Source: Pseudomonadales bacterium
Lineage (GTDB): Bacteria; Pseudomonadota; Gammaproteobacteria; Pseudomonadales; Halieaceae
Assembly (NCBI GenBank): GCA_024234675.1
Contig: JACKNU010000001.1
Location: forward strand, 868,001-932,000
Reading direction: 5' to 3'
DNA: 64,000 bases
In this document: in pieces, positions 62,928 to 64,000 of the stretch
Numbering within the stretch: the first letter of the stretch is position 1
Layout: each line of letters opens with the position of its first letter
Position numbers and translations under genes: made by a program
Notes under the pieces: model-generated
The model's input: only the letters and a program-made list of their open reading frames with translations
What the model was told of the DNA's origin: nothing
Databases searched by the model: none

Positions 62928-64000
62928 TCAACGCACGATGGCAGCGGCCAGTCGCCAGGGCCGGTTGGCCAGCAAGTCGGTATTGCGCGACACCACCTTG
63001 TGGGCGGCGTTGGCCGGGCGCACGGTGGCGCTGCTGATGCCCGGCTGCGCCGGACAGCGATACCACTCGGGCTGGCTCAACAGGCCGTCGAAGGCCCGTT
63101 CCTCCCAGGGGGTCATCACGGTGAAATCGGTCTGCAGGCTGGTGATGAAACCCGGGCCGTGCGCCAGGGTATCGGGGGCCACCAGCAGGTTGATGCGGTT
63201 CTCGGCGGATCGTTCCAGCAGGCCGGTGGCCAGCTCCCAGTCTTCCAGGGGCGACAGCGGCACCACCGCGATCTCCACTCCCGCCATGGCCAGCAGGCGA
63301 AAGGTCTCCGGGTAGATACTGTCGTCGGACGCGAGTACCGCGACCCGGCCTATCGGCAGCTCGATGGCGGTGAATTCCCGGCCCAGTTCACAGCCGGCAT
63401 GGCGCCGGGAAAAATGCACCTGCTCCTGGGCGTACAGCAGGCCGTCGGCACCGACCAGCACCGCGCTGTGGCGATAGCCGTCGCGCTCACCGGCGCGGAT
63501 AACGGAGGTCGCCACCACGGCCTCGCCGCAACGCCCGGCCAGGGCTGCAATCACTCGCTCGCCAAAGGCAATGGCGGCCTCGGTATCACTCGCCGGTCCG
63601 GGCAGGGGCGGCAGCGCCACCAGGCGTGCGCCTGCGGCCACCGCCTCGCCCAGTCGCCGGCAGGCCTCGTCCAGGTCGGTGGTGTCGGCCAGCTGCACGA
63701 CGGCTGCCGACACCTCGGCCGGCCCCTGCATGGGCGGCAGTGGCTGCCGCGCCGGGTCTTCGGCGATGGCCCGATACAGCTCGGGGCGGCGACTGCGAAA
63801 TACGTCAGTGCCGTCGGGACGGCGCTTGTCATCGGCAAGGCTGACCTCGATATCCGCGAAGATATACTCCGCTTCGTGGCGCGAGGCGATGGCCAGCACA
63901 GTCCCATCCGGCGCCACCACCTGGCTCTCTCCGGCACCGCTGAGGAACGCCACCGGGATGCCGGTGGCGGCACTGATTCCGTCCACCATGTCCTCGGGCA
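62928..64000 (-). CDS. Two-domain nitrilase-superfamily protein, 3' part (cut by window edge)
   Basis: The gene continues past 64000. The visible 357 codons cover the end of the first nitrilase fold (SGAGESQVVAPDG, then DDKRRPDGTDVFRSRRPELY, nearly identical to the 49.6-kb protein) and all of the second. The second domain has lost the triad: LPPLP where Glu is expected, Gln in place of Lys (QEQVHFS), and Ser in place of Cys (LASDDS). This shows that it is a paralogue of the other two-domain nitrilase. It lies upstream of the RCCR-like gene on the same strand with an 82-base gap, so it is probably in the same operon. Confidence 0.85.
   Translation of the reverse strand, partial: PEDMVDGISAATGIPVAFLSGAGESQVVAPDGTVLAIASRHEAEYIFADIEVSLADDKRRPDGTDVFRSRRPELYRAIAEDPARQPLPPMQGPAEVSAAVVQLADTTDLDEACRRLGEAVAAGARLVALPPLPGPASDTEAAIAFGERVIAALAGRCGEAVVATSVIRAGERDGYRHSAVLVGADGLLYAQEQVHFSRRHAGCELGREFTAIELPIGRVAVLASDDSIYPETFRLLAMAGVEIAVVPLSPLEDWELATGLLERSAENRINLLVAPDTLAHGPGFITSLQTDFTVMTPWEERAFDGLLSQPEWYRCPAQPGISSATVRPANAAHKVVSRNTDLLANRPWRLAAAIVR

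Noticed and set aside
1..64000. tRNA, rRNA, CRISPR arrays, insertion sequences, prophage
   Set aside because: No cloverleaf, rRNA-like stretch, regularly spaced direct repeats, transposase or integrase was found by reading both strands.

Overview
The window is GC-rich, densely packed DNA from a free-living, probably marine gammaproteobacterium. The gene set points to the Cellvibrionales/Halieaceae type: a Pil-Chp chemosensory cluster, a Vibrio/Shewanella-style TonB2 (TtpC) system, two fatty acid cis/trans isomerases, DUF1302/DUF1329/YCF48/MMPL, a wax-ester-synthase-like protein, DbpA, PurT, AidB-like and ArfB. The taxonomic placement is inference. No rRNA, tRNA, CRISPR array, IS element or prophage was recognised.

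Layout. 0-4.5 kb (minus): start of pilJ, pilI, pilG, then a small HTH-like protein coupled to a degenerate sigma-54-activator-like AAA+ protein. 4.8-9.6 kb: cardiolipin synthase, a cis/trans isomerase, a chalcone-isomerase-like protein and a DUF2878 membrane protein. 9.7-15.3 kb (minus): a complete TonB2-type energy-transduction operon, DUF3450-TtpC-ExbB-ExbD-TonB-TPR. 15.4-17.3 kb: a LysR regulator with a perfect palindrome upstream, a 33-residue microprotein and a lipoprotein. 17.4-24.2 kb (minus): DUF1302, DUF1329, YCF48 and MMPL transporter genes, with an attenuator-like hairpin inside and a strong terminator at the end. 24.7-33.3 kb: lipid-type genes (SDR, WS/DGAT, Rieske oxygenase, acyl-CoA synthetase), a lipoprotein-pseudopilin hybrid, an SLC13 permease and a redoxin. 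33.3-46.7 kb: mostly housekeeping (slyD, recQ, aidB-like, purT, rio-like kinase, dbpA, arfB) plus a second cis/trans isomerase and an HMG-CoA reductase. 46.9-47.8 kb: an amidohydrolase gene with clearly different, AT-richer codon use.

48.4-64 kb is the accessory region of most interest. One TonB-dependent receptor faces two minus-strand gene sets. The left set is a two-domain nitrilase, a VOC protein and an unknown protein. The right set is a second two-domain nitrilase (cut by the window edge), a protein that I read as a relative of plant red chlorophyll catabolite reductase (RCCR), an acyl-CoA-dehydrogenase-fold flavoprotein, an aldehyde dehydrogenase, an alpha/beta-hydrolase-fold protein without its nucleophilic serine, a maleamate-amidase-like isochorismatase, a UbiH/NicC-like FAD monooxygenase, two maleate-isomerase/arylmalonate-decarboxylase-like proteins and a small secreted cysteine protein.

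My working hypothesis is uptake through TonB (powered by a system such as the one at 10-15 kb) and breakdown of a nitrogen-containing aromatic or linear-tetrapyrrole compound. A chlorophyll or bilin catabolite would be reduced by the RCCR-like protein, and maleimide/maleamate-type fragments handled by the amidase and isomerase genes. A conventional N-heteroaromatic (nicotinate-like) pathway is the main alternative. The substrate is unproven.
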